A stretch of 56,436 nucleotides of DNA from Streptomyces antarcticus. Lineage in GTDB: Bacteria; Actinomycetota; Actinomycetes; Streptomycetales; Streptomycetaceae. Shown here piece by piece: positions 44,079 to 53,738 of this stretch. The stretch lies in assembly GCF_026627255.1 (NCBI RefSeq), contig NZ_JAPNLM010000037.1, positions 1 through 56,436 of the forward strand, written 5' to 3'. Within the stretch, counting starts at the first letter, position 1. Each line of letters opens with the position of its first letter. The notes beneath the pieces were generated by a model. It ran no database searches and was not told the DNA's origin. It was given only the letters and a program-made list of their open reading frames with translations. Position numbers and translations under genes: made by a program.

Positions 44079-47000
44079 ATGCAGATCCGGCTGACCGTCC
44101 TTGGGTCGCGCAGCGGCCACCAGACATCGACCGCCCCCGCGAGCTGTGACGTACTCGTCACCGCGCCCGCGGGCACGGCCCTGGCCGCCGTCGCCTCCGG
44201 GCTCGCGGCGACCGTCGGCGGGCCCGACACCGGCGGCACCATCGTGCTCTACGCCGGCGCCGAGCGGCTCGACCTCCAGCGCCGGGTGCTCGGCGAGCCC
44301 CCGCTGGTCGACGGTGCGGTGCTGGCGCTGCACGCGCCCGTCCCGGACGTACTGCCGGAGGACGGCCTCGGCGCGCCCCAGCTGCACGTGGTGGCCGGGC
44401 CCGACGCGGGCGGGGTGCACCTGCTGCACAGCGGCCAGATCCGGGTCGGGCGCTCCGCCGACGCCGATGTCCCGCTGGACGACCCGGACGTGTCCCGGAT
44501 GCACTGCGCGGTCACGGTGACGGTGGACGGCCGGGTCTCGGTGGCCGACCTGAACTCGACGAACGGCACCACCCTCGACGGCTCCCCGGTGGGCCCCCGG
44601 CCGGTGGCCCTGCCTCCCGGGGCGCTGCTGCGGATCGGCGAGTCCACCCTGCGCCTCGCGGCCGGGAGCGCGGCTCCGCTGGCGGTCGCCCCCGACCTGG
44701 AGGGCCACCTCGCGGTGCCGGGCCGCACCACGCCGAAGCAGGCGCCCGCCACGGCCCCGGGGCCCGACGGGACCGGCCCGGACTCCGGCCCGGACTCCGG
44801 CTCGGGCTACGCCGCGGGCGACAGCTCGGGTGACGGCTCGGGTTTCGCCGCGGGCTACGCCTCGGGCGACGGCGCGGGCAACGGCCCGGACTCCGGCTCG
44901 GGGTACGGCTCGGGCGACGGCCGGGGCGACGACACCCCCGCGTCCGGGACCTCCCGGCCCGGCGGCCCCGGGTACGGCGGCTCCGGCACCGACGGCGCCG
45001 GGTACGCCCCCGGCGGCCGGGGTTCCGGCGCGGCCGGCCCGGGCACGCCCGCGGTCCCGCCCGCCCGCACGGCACCCGGCGGGCCCGGCACGTCCGGCGG
45101 GCCCGGCACGGCCCCCGGCAGCCCGGCGGGCGCGCCGGGCACCCCCGCCACCGCCCCGGGCCGCGCGCACGCGCCCGCGCCCGGCCCCGCGTACGGGTCC
45201 CCGTCCGCGCCCGGCCCCGCGTACGGGTCACCGTCCGCGCCCGACCCCGCCGAGGCCCCCGCGGGCCGCCGCCGGGGCCTCAGCGCCTGGGCCCGCAAGT
45301 GGGTCCGGGGGGACGAGGCGTACGAACTTCCGGCCGAGCCGGAGGCCGTGCCCGCCGCCTCCGCCGCCCCCGACCCGGACGACCCGGCCGCGCTGCTGCT
45401 GGCCGCCCTCGGCCCCACCGAGCGGCTGTGGTCGCGCGGGCCCGGGCACCCCGGGGTGCTGGACCTCGGGCTCGGCGCGGGCAGCCGGGTCGACCTGCGC
45501 GCCGTCGGATCGCTCGGTCTGGCCGGGCCGCGCGCCCGCCTCGCCGGGGTGGCCCGCAGCGTCGTGGCGCAGCTGGCCGCCCTGCACGCGCCGGGTCAGC
45601 TGGAGATCGTGCTCGTCTGCACCGACCGGGCCCGCCCGCTCGCCGAGCGCCGCCGCGACTGGGGCTGGCTCGGCTGGCTGCCGCACGTACGCCCCGCGCA
45701 CGGCCAGGACTGCCGGCTGCTCCTGGCCTACGACCGCGACCAGGCCGCCGCCCGCACCGGGGAGCTCACCCGGCGCCTGGACGACGGCCCCCTCGGCACG
45801 CACTGGGCCGCCGCCGACCCCGAGGGGGTCCGGCAGGCCGCCCGCGTCCACCGCGGCCCGTACACCCTGCTCGTCCTCGACGGCGATCCCGGGGCGGGCC
45901 CGCTGCGCGACGTCACCGGGCGGCTCGCCTCGCACGGCCCGGCCGGCGGCATCCACGTCATCGCCCTCGCCGACGCCCCGGCCGCCACCCCCGCCTCGCC
46001 CGTCGCCGACACGTACGAGGCGGCCTGCGCGGGCACCCCGGCCTTCCGGGACTGCGGCGCGGTCGCCCTGCTCAGCGGGGACGTGGCCACGGCCATACGG
46101 ACCTTCGCCGTCACCGGCGGCCGGCCGGTCCCCTCCGGCGACACCGCCACCGCCGACGCCGTCTCCGCCGCCTGGGCCGAGCGGTTCGCCCGCGCCCTGG
46201 CGCCGCTGCGCGCCGACGGCGGCCCGGCCGAGCCCTACCGCCCGGCGGCGGCCGCCCTGCCCGCCACCGCGCGGCTCCTGGACGAGCTGGGGCTGGCACG
46301 GGCCACCCCGGCCTCCCTTATGGCCCGCTGGGCCGAGGCCACCGACCAGGGGCAGGGCACCGGCGGGCTCGCCGAGATCGTGCTGGGCAGCGGGCGGCGC
46401 GGTGCCGTCGGCGCCGAACTCGTCCACGACGGCCCGCACCTGCTGATCGAGGGGCCCGCCGGAAGCGGCCGGACCGAGCTGCTGCGCTCGGTGGCCGCCT
46501 CCCTGTCGGCGGCCGCCCGGCCCGACCGGCTGGGGCTGGTCCTGCTGGACGGGGCCGGCGGGGAGCGCGGCGACGGGCTGCTTCCCTGTACGGAACTCCC
46601 GCACGTCTCCGCGCACCTGGTGGCCTCCGACCCGCTGCGCATGCGGGAGTTCGCGCAGGCCCTGGGCGCCGAGCTGAAGCGGCGCCACGAGCTGCTGGAC
46701 GGGGTGCCGTTCGCGGAGTGGCACGCCCGGCGCGAGCTCGCCGACCGGATGGTCTCGCCCCGCCAGCCCACCCCGGGCGAGCAGCGCGGCGACATCGAAC
46801 CCCAGCGCACCGGGACCCTGCGGCTGCGCGCCTCGGCCCTGCGGACCGATCCGGCGGGGCCGAGCCCGCTGCCCCGGCTGGTGGTGCTCGTCGACGACTT
46901 CGACGCGCTGGTCGCGCCGGGGCTGGGCAGTACGGGCCGGCCCGCCGCCGGTTCGGTGGTGCGGGCGCTGGAGGCGGTGGCCCGCGAGGGCGCCCGCCTC

Positions 47001-47372
47001 GGGGTGCACCTGGTGGCCACGACCGCCCGCCCCGACCGGACGGCCGAGACCGGGCTGGCCCGGCTGACCACCCTGCGCGTGGAGCTCGACGCCCCGGACC
47101 AGCCGGGTCCCGGCCGCGGTGTGCTGCGGTACGCGGACGGGCGCACGGTCCCGTTCCAGGCCGGCCGGGTCACCGGGCGGATCCCGCGCACCGCGACCCT
47201 GAGGCCGACTGTGGTCCCGGTGGAGTGGGAGCGGATGGGCGACCCGCCGGCCCGCCGCCCGGTCCGCGAGCTGGGCAACGGGCCGACCGACCTCGCGCTG
47301 CTGGCCAGCGCCCTGGACCGGGCCTCCCACCTGGTCTCGGCGACGCCGGTGCTGTTCCCTCCCGCCCCCTGA
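44079..47372 (+). CDS. FHA domain and FtsK/SpoIIIE-like ATPase protein
   Basis: A 1097-residue protein. Residues ~100-190 are an FHA phosphothreonine-binding domain (IRVGRSADADVPLDD, VSRMHC, DLNSTNGTTLDG). A Gly/Pro/Asp low-complexity linker (about 215-410) follows, then a large C-terminal part related to the FtsK/SpoIIIE and EssC/EccC ATPases. A P-loop like sequence at 792-799 reads GPAGSGRT, with Arg798 where Lys is expected. The Walker B-like strand is LVVLVDDFDALVAPG at about 932-946, and VHLVATTARPDRT follows. No TM segment is obvious. Divergent from pkaA, so phospho-dependent binding to PkaA/PkaB is plausible. It may be an inactive or atypical motor. Confidence 0.85.
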   Translation: MQIRLTVLGSRSGHQTSTAPASCDVLVTAPAGTALAAVASGLAATVGGPDTGGTIVLYAGAERLDLQRRVLGEPPLVDGAVLALHAPVPDVLPEDGLGAPQLHVVAGPDAGGVHLLHSGQIRVGRSADADVPLDDPDVSRMHCAVTVTVDGRVSVADLNSTNGTTLDGSPVGPRPVALPPGALLRIGESTLRLAAGSAAPLAVAPDLEGHLAVPGRTTPKQAPATAPGPDGTGPDSGPDSGSGYAAGDSSGDGSGFAAGYASGDGAGNGPDSGSGYGSGDGRGDDTPASGTSRPGGPGYGGSGTDGAGYAPGGRGSGAAGPGTPAVPPARTAPGGPGTSGGPGTAPGSPAGAPGTPATAPGRAHAPAPGPAYGSPSAPGPAYGSPSAPDPAEAPAGRRRGLSAWARKWVRGDEAYELPAEPEAVPAASAAPDPDDPAALLLAALGPTERLWSRGPGHPGVLDLGLGAGSRVDLRAVGSLGLAGPRARLAGVARSVVAQLAALHAPGQLEIVLVCTDRARPLAERRRDWGWLGWLPHVRPAHGQDCRLLLAYDRDQAAARTGELTRRLDDGPLGTHWAAADPEGVRQAARVHRGPYTLLVLDGDPGAGPLRDVTGRLASHGPAGGIHVIALADAPAATPASPVADTYEAACAGTPAFRDCGAVALLSGDVATAIRTFAVTGGRPVPSGDTATADAVSAAWAERFARALAPLRADGGPAEPYRPAAAALPATARLLDELGLARATPASLMARWAEATDQGQGTGGLAEIVLGSGRRGAVGAELVHDGPHLLIEGPAGSGRTELLRSVAASLSAAARPDRLGLVLLDGAGGERGDGLLPCTELPHVSAHLVASDPLRMREFAQALGAELKRRHELLDGVPFAEWHARRELADRMVSPRQPTPGEQRGDIEPQRTGTLRLRASALRTDPAGPSPLPRLVVLVDDFDALVAPGLGSTGRPAAGSVVRALEAVAREGARLGVHLVATTARPDRTAETGLARLTTLRVELDAPDQPGPGRGVLRYADGRTVPFQAGRVTGRIPRTATLRPTVVPVEWERMGDPPARRPVRELGNGPTDLALLASALDRASHLVSATPVLFPPAP

Positions 47373-47400
47373 ACCCCTGCGGCGCCACCGTGACGCGGTA

Positions 47401-47429
47401 TTGCGGGGGCGGGCAGGTCGGCGTAGACC
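47401..47429 (+). promoter_or_regulatory. Candidate promoter of sugar ABC operon
   Basis: TTGCGG (47401-47406) and TAGACC (47424-47429) are 17 bases apart, about 40 bp before the solute-binding protein start. Confidence 0.4.
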
Positions 47430-47469
47430 TTGTGGTCCGGGACACACCACGGGCAACGGGGGCAGAGCC

Positions 47470-48834
47470 ATGCGCAGGCCGGGATCGCGTCGTACGACAT
47501 TCAGCTGGGCGGCCGCGGCGACCGCGGGCGTGCTCGCGCTGACCGCCTGCGGAGGCGGCGCGGACAAGGAGGACGAACCCGCCCGGGGCGGTACGACCGC
47601 GCCGGGGCCGACGGTGGAACTGCCGAAGCTGACCGGCGAGAAGCTCGAGGTCGCGGCGGTCTGGACGGGCGCGGAGCAGGAGAACTTCACCAAGGTCCTG
47701 AAGGAGTTCGAGAAGCGGACCGGGGCGACCGTCACCTTCGTCCCCGCGCAGGACCCGATCGTCACGTTCCTCGGCTCGAAGATCGCGGGCGGCGCCCCGC
47801 CGGACGTGGCGCTGCTCCCGCAGGTCGGGGCACTGGTGTCGGCGGTGCAGAACAAGTGGGCGCAGCCGGTGGGTCCGGAAGCGAAGGCGCAGCTCGACGC
47901 CAACTACTCGGCGGGCTGGAAGACGCTCGGCGCGGTCGAGGGCACCCAGTACGGGGTGTACTACAAGGCCGCGAACAAGTCGCTGATCTGGTACAACGCG
48001 AAGGCCTTCGAGGCGGCGGGCGTCAAACCGCCCACCACTTGGAAGGAGTTGCTGACGGCGGCGGACACGCTCTCCGCGTCGGGCACTCCGGCGGTCTCGG
48101 TGGCGGGCGCGGACGGCTGGACGCTGACCGACTGGTTCGAGAACGTCTACCTCTCCCAGGCGGGTCCGGAGAAGTACGACCAGCTGGCCAAGCACCAGAT
48201 CAAGTGGACGGACGACAGCGTGAAGCAGGCGCTGACCACGCTGGGCGAGCTGTTCGGGCGCAAGGACTTCCTGGCGGGCGGGGCGAGCGGGGCGCTGGCC
48301 ACCGAGTTCCCGAAGTCGGTGACGCAGACGTTCACCGGCGGCGACCGGCCGGCGGCCGCGATGGTCTTCGAGGGCGACTTCGTGGCGGTGAACATCGCGC
48401 AGACCGAGGCGAAGGTCGGCACGGACGCCCTCGTCTTCCCCTTCCCGGCGGTCGGCGCGAAGTCGCCGGTGGTCTCGGGCGGTGACGTGGCGGTCGCGCT
48501 GAAGCCGTCGAAGGGCGCGCAGGCCCTGCTGACGTTCCTGGCGTCACCGGACGCGGCGGAGATCCAGGCCCGCCTGGGCGGGTTCGTCTCCCCGAACAAG
48601 GCGGTGGATCCGGCCGCCTATCCGAACGACATCCAGCGGGGCATCGCCAAGGCGCTGATCGCGGCGGGCGACGACTTCCGCTTCGACATGTCGGACCAGG
48701 CTCCGGCGGCCTTCGGCGGCACCCCGGGCGCGGGCGAGTGGAAGGCGCTCCAGGACTTCCTGGCGAACCCGTCGGACGTGGCGGGGGCCCAGGCGAAACT
48801 GGAGGCGGACGCGGCCAAGGCGTACGGGAACTGA
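47470..48834 (+). CDS. ABC transporter solute-binding lipoprotein (carbohydrate type)
   Basis: A 454-residue extracellular binding protein: lipoprotein signal with lipobox LTAC at about 26-28 (VLALTACGGGADKE), then the family-1 solute-binding fold (LEVAAVWTGAEQENFTKVL; NKSLIWYNAKAFEAAGVKPP; MVFEGDFVAV). It captures a sugar or oligosaccharide (alpha-glucoside/maltose-type) for the two permeases downstream. ATG 47470. First gene of a three-gene operon, 4 bp before the next start. No ATPase gene is present, as in other Streptomyces sugar systems that share MsiK. Confidence 0.93.
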   Translation: MRRPGSRRTTFSWAAAATAGVLALTACGGGADKEDEPARGGTTAPGPTVELPKLTGEKLEVAAVWTGAEQENFTKVLKEFEKRTGATVTFVPAQDPIVTFLGSKIAGGAPPDVALLPQVGALVSAVQNKWAQPVGPEAKAQLDANYSAGWKTLGAVEGTQYGVYYKAANKSLIWYNAKAFEAAGVKPPTTWKELLTAADTLSASGTPAVSVAGADGWTLTDWFENVYLSQAGPEKYDQLAKHQIKWTDDSVKQALTTLGELFGRKDFLAGGASGALATEFPKSVTQTFTGGDRPAAAMVFEGDFVAVNIAQTEAKVGTDALVFPFPAVGAKSPVVSGGDVAVALKPSKGAQALLTFLASPDAAEIQARLGGFVSPNKAVDPAAYPNDIQRGIAKALIAAGDDFRFDMSDQAPAAFGGTPGAGEWKALQDFLANPSDVAGAQAKLEADAAKAYGN

Positions 48835-48838
48835 TCCC

Positions 48839-50173
48839 GTGACGTCCCAGGCCAAGCCGGTCGCGCCGGCCGCGGCCGGCAGGTCCGCCGAGGCGCGCCG
48901 CCGGCGGCTGACCGCGGCGGCGTTCCTCCTCCCCGCCCTCGTGCTCCTCGGCGCGCTCGTCGTGCACCCGATCGGCTACTCCCTCTACCGCAGTTTCTTC
49001 GACCGCTCCGGCTCGGGCTTCGTCGGCGGCGACAACTACCGGGAGATACTGAGCGACCCGACCATCCGCACCGCGCTGAAGAACACGGCGGTGTGGGTGG
49101 TGCTGGCGCCGGCTACGGCGACAGCGCTGGGCCTGATCTTCGCGGTGCTCACCGAACGGGTGCGCTGGGGAACGGCGTTCAAGCTGCTGGTCTTCATGCC
49201 GATGGCGATCTCGATGCTGGCGGCGGGCATCATCTTCCGGCTGGTCTACGACCACGACCCCGACCGGGGCGTCGCCAACGCGGTCTGGGTCGGGGTCCAC
49301 GACACCTTCGCGGAGTCCTCGGCGTTCCCCAAGGCCCGCCCGGGCCGGGACTCCCCGCTGGTGGACGCGGGCGGCGGCGCGTTCGCCACCCGCGACCCCG
49401 TACGGGCGGGCGTCCCGGTGCTGCTCCCGCTGGTCGGCGTGGCCCCGGAGGCGCTGCCCGCGGGGACCGCGGCCGCCAAGGCGGCCGGCGCCGACCCGGA
49501 GAAGGTCACCGGCACCGTCTGGCAGGACTTCACCCGGGGCGGGGGCGGCACGGTGAACACGGTCGACCCCACCGAGACCGGCTTCGCCGGAATGCGCGTC
49601 GAGGCGGTGAAGGACGGCAAGGTCGTGGAGAGCGCCACCGCGCGCGGCGACGGCGTCTTCGTCCTGTCCGCGAAGGCCGACGGGGCGCAGCTGCGGCTGC
49701 CCGCCTCGAACTTCCGGGAGGCGTACGCGGGCGTGCAGTGGCTGGGCCCGGCGCTGGTGACCGCGGCGGTCATCGGGGCGTACGTGTGGATGTGGGCCGG
49801 CTTCGCGATGGTGCTGATCGGGGCGGGGCTGGCCGCCGTGCCGCGGGAGCTGATGGAGGCGGCCCGGGTGGACGGGGCGAACGAGTGGCAGGTGTTCCGC
49901 AGGATCACCGTGCCGATGCTCGCGCCCGTCCTGGTGGTCGTCCTCGTCACGCTCGTCATCAACGTCATGAAGGTGTTCGACCTGGTCTTCGTGATCGCTC
50001 CCGGTGCGGTGCAGGACGACGCGAACGTCCTGGCGCTCCAGCTGTACCGCACCTCCTTCGGCACGGACGCCGATCCGGGGCTGGGCAGCGCCATCGCGGT
50101 GCTGCTGCTCATCCTGGTGCTCCCGGTCATGCTGGTGAACATCCGCAGGCTGCGGAAGGAAAGGTCCCGATGA
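48839..50173 (+). CDS. Sugar ABC permease, MalF-like with large external loop
   Basis: A 444-residue permease. TM segments lie at about 24-44, 80-102, 115-137, 302-328, 363-385 and 412-436. The EAA loop is ELMEAARVDGANEWQVFRRI (338-357). Between TM3 and TM4 there is a ~160-residue soluble insert (139-300) absent from ordinary ~300-residue MalF-type permeases of actinobacteria but comparable in place and size to the P2 loop of E. coli MalF, which contacts the binding protein. GTG 48839. Overlaps the next permease by ATGA. Confidence 0.92.
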   Translation: MTSQAKPVAPAAAGRSAEARRRRLTAAAFLLPALVLLGALVVHPIGYSLYRSFFDRSGSGFVGGDNYREILSDPTIRTALKNTAVWVVLAPATATALGLIFAVLTERVRWGTAFKLLVFMPMAISMLAAGIIFRLVYDHDPDRGVANAVWVGVHDTFAESSAFPKARPGRDSPLVDAGGGAFATRDPVRAGVPVLLPLVGVAPEALPAGTAAAKAAGADPEKVTGTVWQDFTRGGGGTVNTVDPTETGFAGMRVEAVKDGKVVESATARGDGVFVLSAKADGAQLRLPASNFREAYAGVQWLGPALVTAAVIGAYVWMWAGFAMVLIGAGLAAVPRELMEAARVDGANEWQVFRRITVPMLAPVLVVVLVTLVINVMKVFDLVFVIAPGAVQDDANVLALQLYRTSFGTDADPGLGSAIAVLLLILVLPVMLVNIRRLRKERSR

Positions 50174-51210
50174 GCGGATTCGAGCGGACGCCGGACCGGA
50201 CGGCCGGGGCCGGAGCCGAGGCCGGAGCCGGAGCCGGAGCCGTGACGGCCGGGTCCGAGCCGGGGACCGATCCCGGGTCCGAGGCCGGGGCCAAGCCGGC
50301 AGCCGGGTCCAAGCGGGGACCCGGGGCCGAGCCGCGGCCCGGCTCCGCGCCCGGCGCCGTCGAGCGGGCCGGGCGCGGTCTGGCGGCCCGGGCGGCGGGC
50401 GGGGCGCTGCGCGTGTTCCTGGTCGCGGCCGCGCTGTTCTGGCTGCTGCCCACCCTCGGCCTGCTCGTCTCCTCCTTCCTCGCCCCGTCCGACCTCGACA
50501 AGGGCGGCTGGTGGGGGGCGCTGACCGCGCCCTCCCGGCTCACGGCCGACAACTACGCGCGGCTGCTGGCCAACGACACGATCACCGGGTCCCTGCTGAA
50601 CACCCTGGCGATCGCGCTTCCGGCGACCCTGCTCGTGCTCGTCCTGGGCGCGTTCGCCGGGTACGCCTTCGCCTGGCTGGAGTTCCCCGGCCGGGACTGG
50701 CTGTTCCTCGTCGTCGTGGGGCTGCTCGTGGTCCCCGTCCAGGTGGCGCTGATCCCGGTATCCGAACTCTTCGGCACCATCGGCCTGTTCGAGACCACGG
50801 CGGGGGTGGTGCTGTTCCACACGGCTTTCGGGCTGCCGTTCGCCGTGTTCCTGCTGCGGAACTTCTTCGCGGAGATCCCGCGCGAGCTGCTGGAGGCGGC
50901 CCGGCTCGACGGGGCGGGCGAACTGCGGCTGTTCGCGCGGGTGGTGCTGCCGCTGGGCGGTCCGGCGCTCGCCTCGCTCGGCATCTTCCAGTTCCTGTGG
51001 GTGTGGAACGACATGCTGGTCGCGCTCGTCTTCGCCGACTCGGCGAACCCGCCGGTCACGGTCGCGCTCCAGCAGCAGGTGCGGCAGTTCGGGAACAACA
51101 TCGACGTGCTGGCGCCGGGCGCGTTCCTGTCGATGGCGGTCCCGCTCGTCGTCTTCTTCGCCTTCCAGCGGCAGTTCGTCACGGGGGTGATGGCCGGCGC
51201 CGTCAAGTGA
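50170..51210 (+). CDS. Sugar ABC permease, MalG-like
   Basis: A 346-residue permease. The first ~70 residues are a Gly/Ala/Pro/Glu-rich cytoplasmic leader (GAGAEAGAGAGAV), then six TM segments with the EAA loop EIPRELLEAARLDGAGELRL. VWNDMLVALVF is typical of MalG-type proteins. It forms a heterodimeric channel with the upstream permease and needs a shared ATPase. The ATGA overlap indicates translational coupling. The low-complexity leader is unusual for the family. Confidence 0.92.
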   Translation: MSGFERTPDRTAGAGAEAGAGAGAVTAGSEPGTDPGSEAGAKPAAGSKRGPGAEPRPGSAPGAVERAGRGLAARAAGGALRVFLVAAALFWLLPTLGLLVSSFLAPSDLDKGGWWGALTAPSRLTADNYARLLANDTITGSLLNTLAIALPATLLVLVLGAFAGYAFAWLEFPGRDWLFLVVVGLLVVPVQVALIPVSELFGTIGLFETTAGVVLFHTAFGLPFAVFLLRNFFAEIPRELLEAARLDGAGELRLFARVVLPLGGPALASLGIFQFLWVWNDMLVALVFADSANPPVTVALQQQVRQFGNNIDVLAPGAFLSMAVPLVVFFAFQRQFVTGVMAGAVK

Positions 51211-51358
51211 CGTCGCCGCGCGGTGCGGCACCCTCTGGATCACGGTGTCGACGTGCGGAGTTGACGCTCCGTAACCCGAATGCCGCACGCCGCGTAACCC
51301 GATCGCCACGCCGGGGGTTCCTGGGCCATATGCCCGCCCGCCGACCCCTGGATGTGCC

Positions 51359-53629
51359 GTGCCCCGGTTCAGCGTCATCGTGCCCGCGTACAAGGTCCAG
51401 GCGTACCTCCAGGAGAGTCTGGACTCGGTCCTGACGCAGTCGTACCCGGATCTGGAACTGATCGCGGTCGACGACGCCTCCCCGGACGCCTGCGGCTCGA
51501 TCATCGACGAGTACGCGGCCCGCGACCCCCGGGTCACCGCCGTGCACCTGGCGCACAACCTGGGGCTGGGCCCGGCCCGCAACGCGGGTCTGGCCCGGGC
51601 CACCGGCGACTACCTGCTCTTCCTCGACGGCGACGACACCCTCGCCCCCGGCGCCCTCCAGGCCATCACCGACCGGCTGAAGGCCACCGGCTCCCCCGAC
51701 GTCCTCGTCTACGACTACGCGCGCACCTTCTGGACGGGCGAGCTGATCCGCGACCGGCTGCCGGAACGGCTCTCGGAGGAGGGCCCGGCCAGTTTCCGGC
51801 TCGCCGACCGCCCGGCCCTCCTCGGCATGCTGATGGTGGTGTGGAACAAGGCGTACCGCCGCGAGTACGTGGAGCGCGAGGGCCTCTCCTTCCCGCCCGG
51901 CTTCTACGAGGACACCCCCTGGACCTACCCGGCGCTGCTGGCCGCCGAGTCCGTCGCCGTCCTGGACCGGGTCTGCGTCCACTACCGCCAGCGGCGGACC
52001 GGATCGATCCTGACCACCACCAGCCGCCGCCACCTCGACGTCTTCGACCAGTACGACCGGGTCTTCGGCTACCTCGCCGGCCGCCCCGAGCTGGAGCGCT
52101 GGCGCCCCACCGTGCACCGGCGGATGGCCGAGCACTTCTGCGCCCTGTACGCCGACCCGCGCCGCCTCCCGCGCACGAGCCGCGCCGAGTTCTTCGCCCG
52201 GGCCTCCGCCCTGCTGCGCCGCTACCGGACCCCCGGCGGCGGGGGCGCTCTGCCGCTGTCCCCGTCGCGGACCGACCGGGTCCGGCACACCCTGATGCGG
52301 CTGGGGGCCCGGCGCGCGTACCGGCTGCTGTCGGTGCTCCGCTCGGCGGGGCTGGCGGCCGGGCGCGGGGCGTCCGCCCTGGAACGGGGGCTGCGGGAGT
52401 CCTGGCTGCGGCTGCACTACCGGGTGCAGCGGCTGCTGCCGCTCCGGCCGGAACTGGCGGTGTTCTCCGCGTACTGGCACGGCGGTTACGCCTGCAACCC
52501 GGCGGCGGTCGAGGCGAAGCTGCGGGAGCTGGCGCCCCGGATGCGGACGGCGTGGATCTGCGACCCGGCGCACGCCTCGACGCTCCCCCGCGAGACGGTG
52601 GCGCTGCGGCCGGGCTCGGCGGCGTACTGGAGCGCCCTGGCCCGGGCCACGTACCTGGTCACGAACGTCAACTTCGACCGCGCCCTGGTCAAGCGGCCGG
52701 GCCAGATCCTGGTGCAGACCCAGCACGGCACCCCCCTCAAGCGGGTCGGCCTCGACCTCCAGGACCGGCCGGCGGCCACCCCGACCACGGACTTCGCGGG
52801 CCTGCTGCGCAGCGCCGACCAGTGGGACTACCTGCTGTCCGCGAACCGGCACTCGACGCTGGTGTGGGAGAAGGCGGTGCCGTCCTCGTACACGACGCTG
52901 GAGTACGGCTATCCGCGCAACGACGTCTTCCACCGGGCCGGCCAGGCGGACGTGCTGGAGCTGCGCGAGCGCCTGGGCATCCCGCCGGGCTCCACGGCGA
53001 TCCTGTACGCGCCCACGCACCGCGACTACCGGCGCAGCCAGCCCGACCACCTGGACTTCGAACGGGTCCTGCGGGACCTCGGCCCGCGCTTCACGCTGCT
53101 GACCCGCACGCACCTGACGTACGCGGGCTCGGGGCGGCCGCCGCAGGCGCACCCGCGGCTGATCGACGTCTCCGCGTACCCGTCGGTGGAGGAACTCTGC
53201 CTGGCGTCGGACGCGTTGGTGACGGACTACTCGTCCCTGATGTTCGACTACGCGGCGCTGGACCGGCCGATCGTGATCCACGCGGACGACTGGGAGGCGT
53301 ACGAGGCGGCCCGGGGCACCTACTTCGACCTGCGGGCCTGTCCGCCCGGGGCGATCGCCCGGACCGAGGACGAGCTGGTGGACATCTTCGCCACCGGGCA
53401 CTGGCAGGGCTCGCGCTCCGCGCAGCTGCGGGCGGCGTTCCGCTCGCGGTTCTGCTCGTACGACGACGGCCACGCGGCGGAGCGGGTGGTGCGCCGGGTC
53501 TTCCTCGGGCAGGCCGTCCCGCTCCCGGCGGTCGTCCCGCTGGAGGAGCGCCGCCCGGCCCCGGCCGCGCCGTCGGCGGTCCCGGAGCCGACGCTGGCCC
53601 ACCTGACGGCGGGCCGCCTGACCTTCTGA
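51359..53629 (+). CDS. GT2 glycosyltransferase / CDP-glycerol glycerophosphotransferase fusion
   Basis: A 756-residue bifunctional enzyme. Residues 1-230 are a family 2 glycosyltransferase (FSVIVPAYKVQAYLQESLDS; LIAVDDASPD; LLFLDGDDTL). Residues ~400-700 are a TagF-type glycerophosphotransferase (LVQTQHGTPLKRVGLD; EYGYPRNDVF; ILYAPTHRDYRR; VTDYSSLMFDYAALDRPIVI). It should polymerise and decorate poly(glycerol-phosphate) chains of a wall teichoic acid type polymer at the inner membrane face. GTG 51359; no strong ribosome site is visible. The neighbouring TagG/TagH exporter supports the pathway. Confidence 0.92.
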   Translation: MPRFSVIVPAYKVQAYLQESLDSVLTQSYPDLELIAVDDASPDACGSIIDEYAARDPRVTAVHLAHNLGLGPARNAGLARATGDYLLFLDGDDTLAPGALQAITDRLKATGSPDVLVYDYARTFWTGELIRDRLPERLSEEGPASFRLADRPALLGMLMVVWNKAYRREYVEREGLSFPPGFYEDTPWTYPALLAAESVAVLDRVCVHYRQRRTGSILTTTSRRHLDVFDQYDRVFGYLAGRPELERWRPTVHRRMAEHFCALYADPRRLPRTSRAEFFARASALLRRYRTPGGGGALPLSPSRTDRVRHTLMRLGARRAYRLLSVLRSAGLAAGRGASALERGLRESWLRLHYRVQRLLPLRPELAVFSAYWHGGYACNPAAVEAKLRELAPRMRTAWICDPAHASTLPRETVALRPGSAAYWSALARATYLVTNVNFDRALVKRPGQILVQTQHGTPLKRVGLDLQDRPAATPTTDFAGLLRSADQWDYLLSANRHSTLVWEKAVPSSYTTLEYGYPRNDVFHRAGQADVLELRERLGIPPGSTAILYAPTHRDYRRSQPDHLDFERVLRDLGPRFTLLTRTHLTYAGSGRPPQAHPRLIDVSAYPSVEELCLASDALVTDYSSLMFDYAALDRPIVIHADDWEAYEAARGTYFDLRACPPGAIARTEDELVDIFATGHWQGSRSAQLRAAFRSRFCSYDDGHAAERVVRRVFLGQAVPLPAVVPLEERRPAPAAPSAVPEPTLAHLTAGRLTF

Positions 53630-53660
53630 CGCGCGGGGACCCGTACGCCGACGCGCGCCG

Positions 53661-53705
53661 GGGCCCGCTCGCCACGGGCCCGCTCGCCACGGGCCCGCTC
53701 GCCAC
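53661..53705. repeat. Three exact 15-bp direct repeats
   Basis: GGGCCCGCTCGCCAC is repeated three times head to tail, in the gap between the convergent glycerophosphotransferase and TetR genes. Confidence 0.95.
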
Positions 53706-53738
53706 GGCACCCGGCGCCCCCGGCCGGGCCGGCCGGGG

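Noticed and set aside
45228..47903. Minus-strand 891-codon frame opposite the FHA gene
   Set aside because: Antisense shadow; FHA and Walker motifs are on the plus strand.
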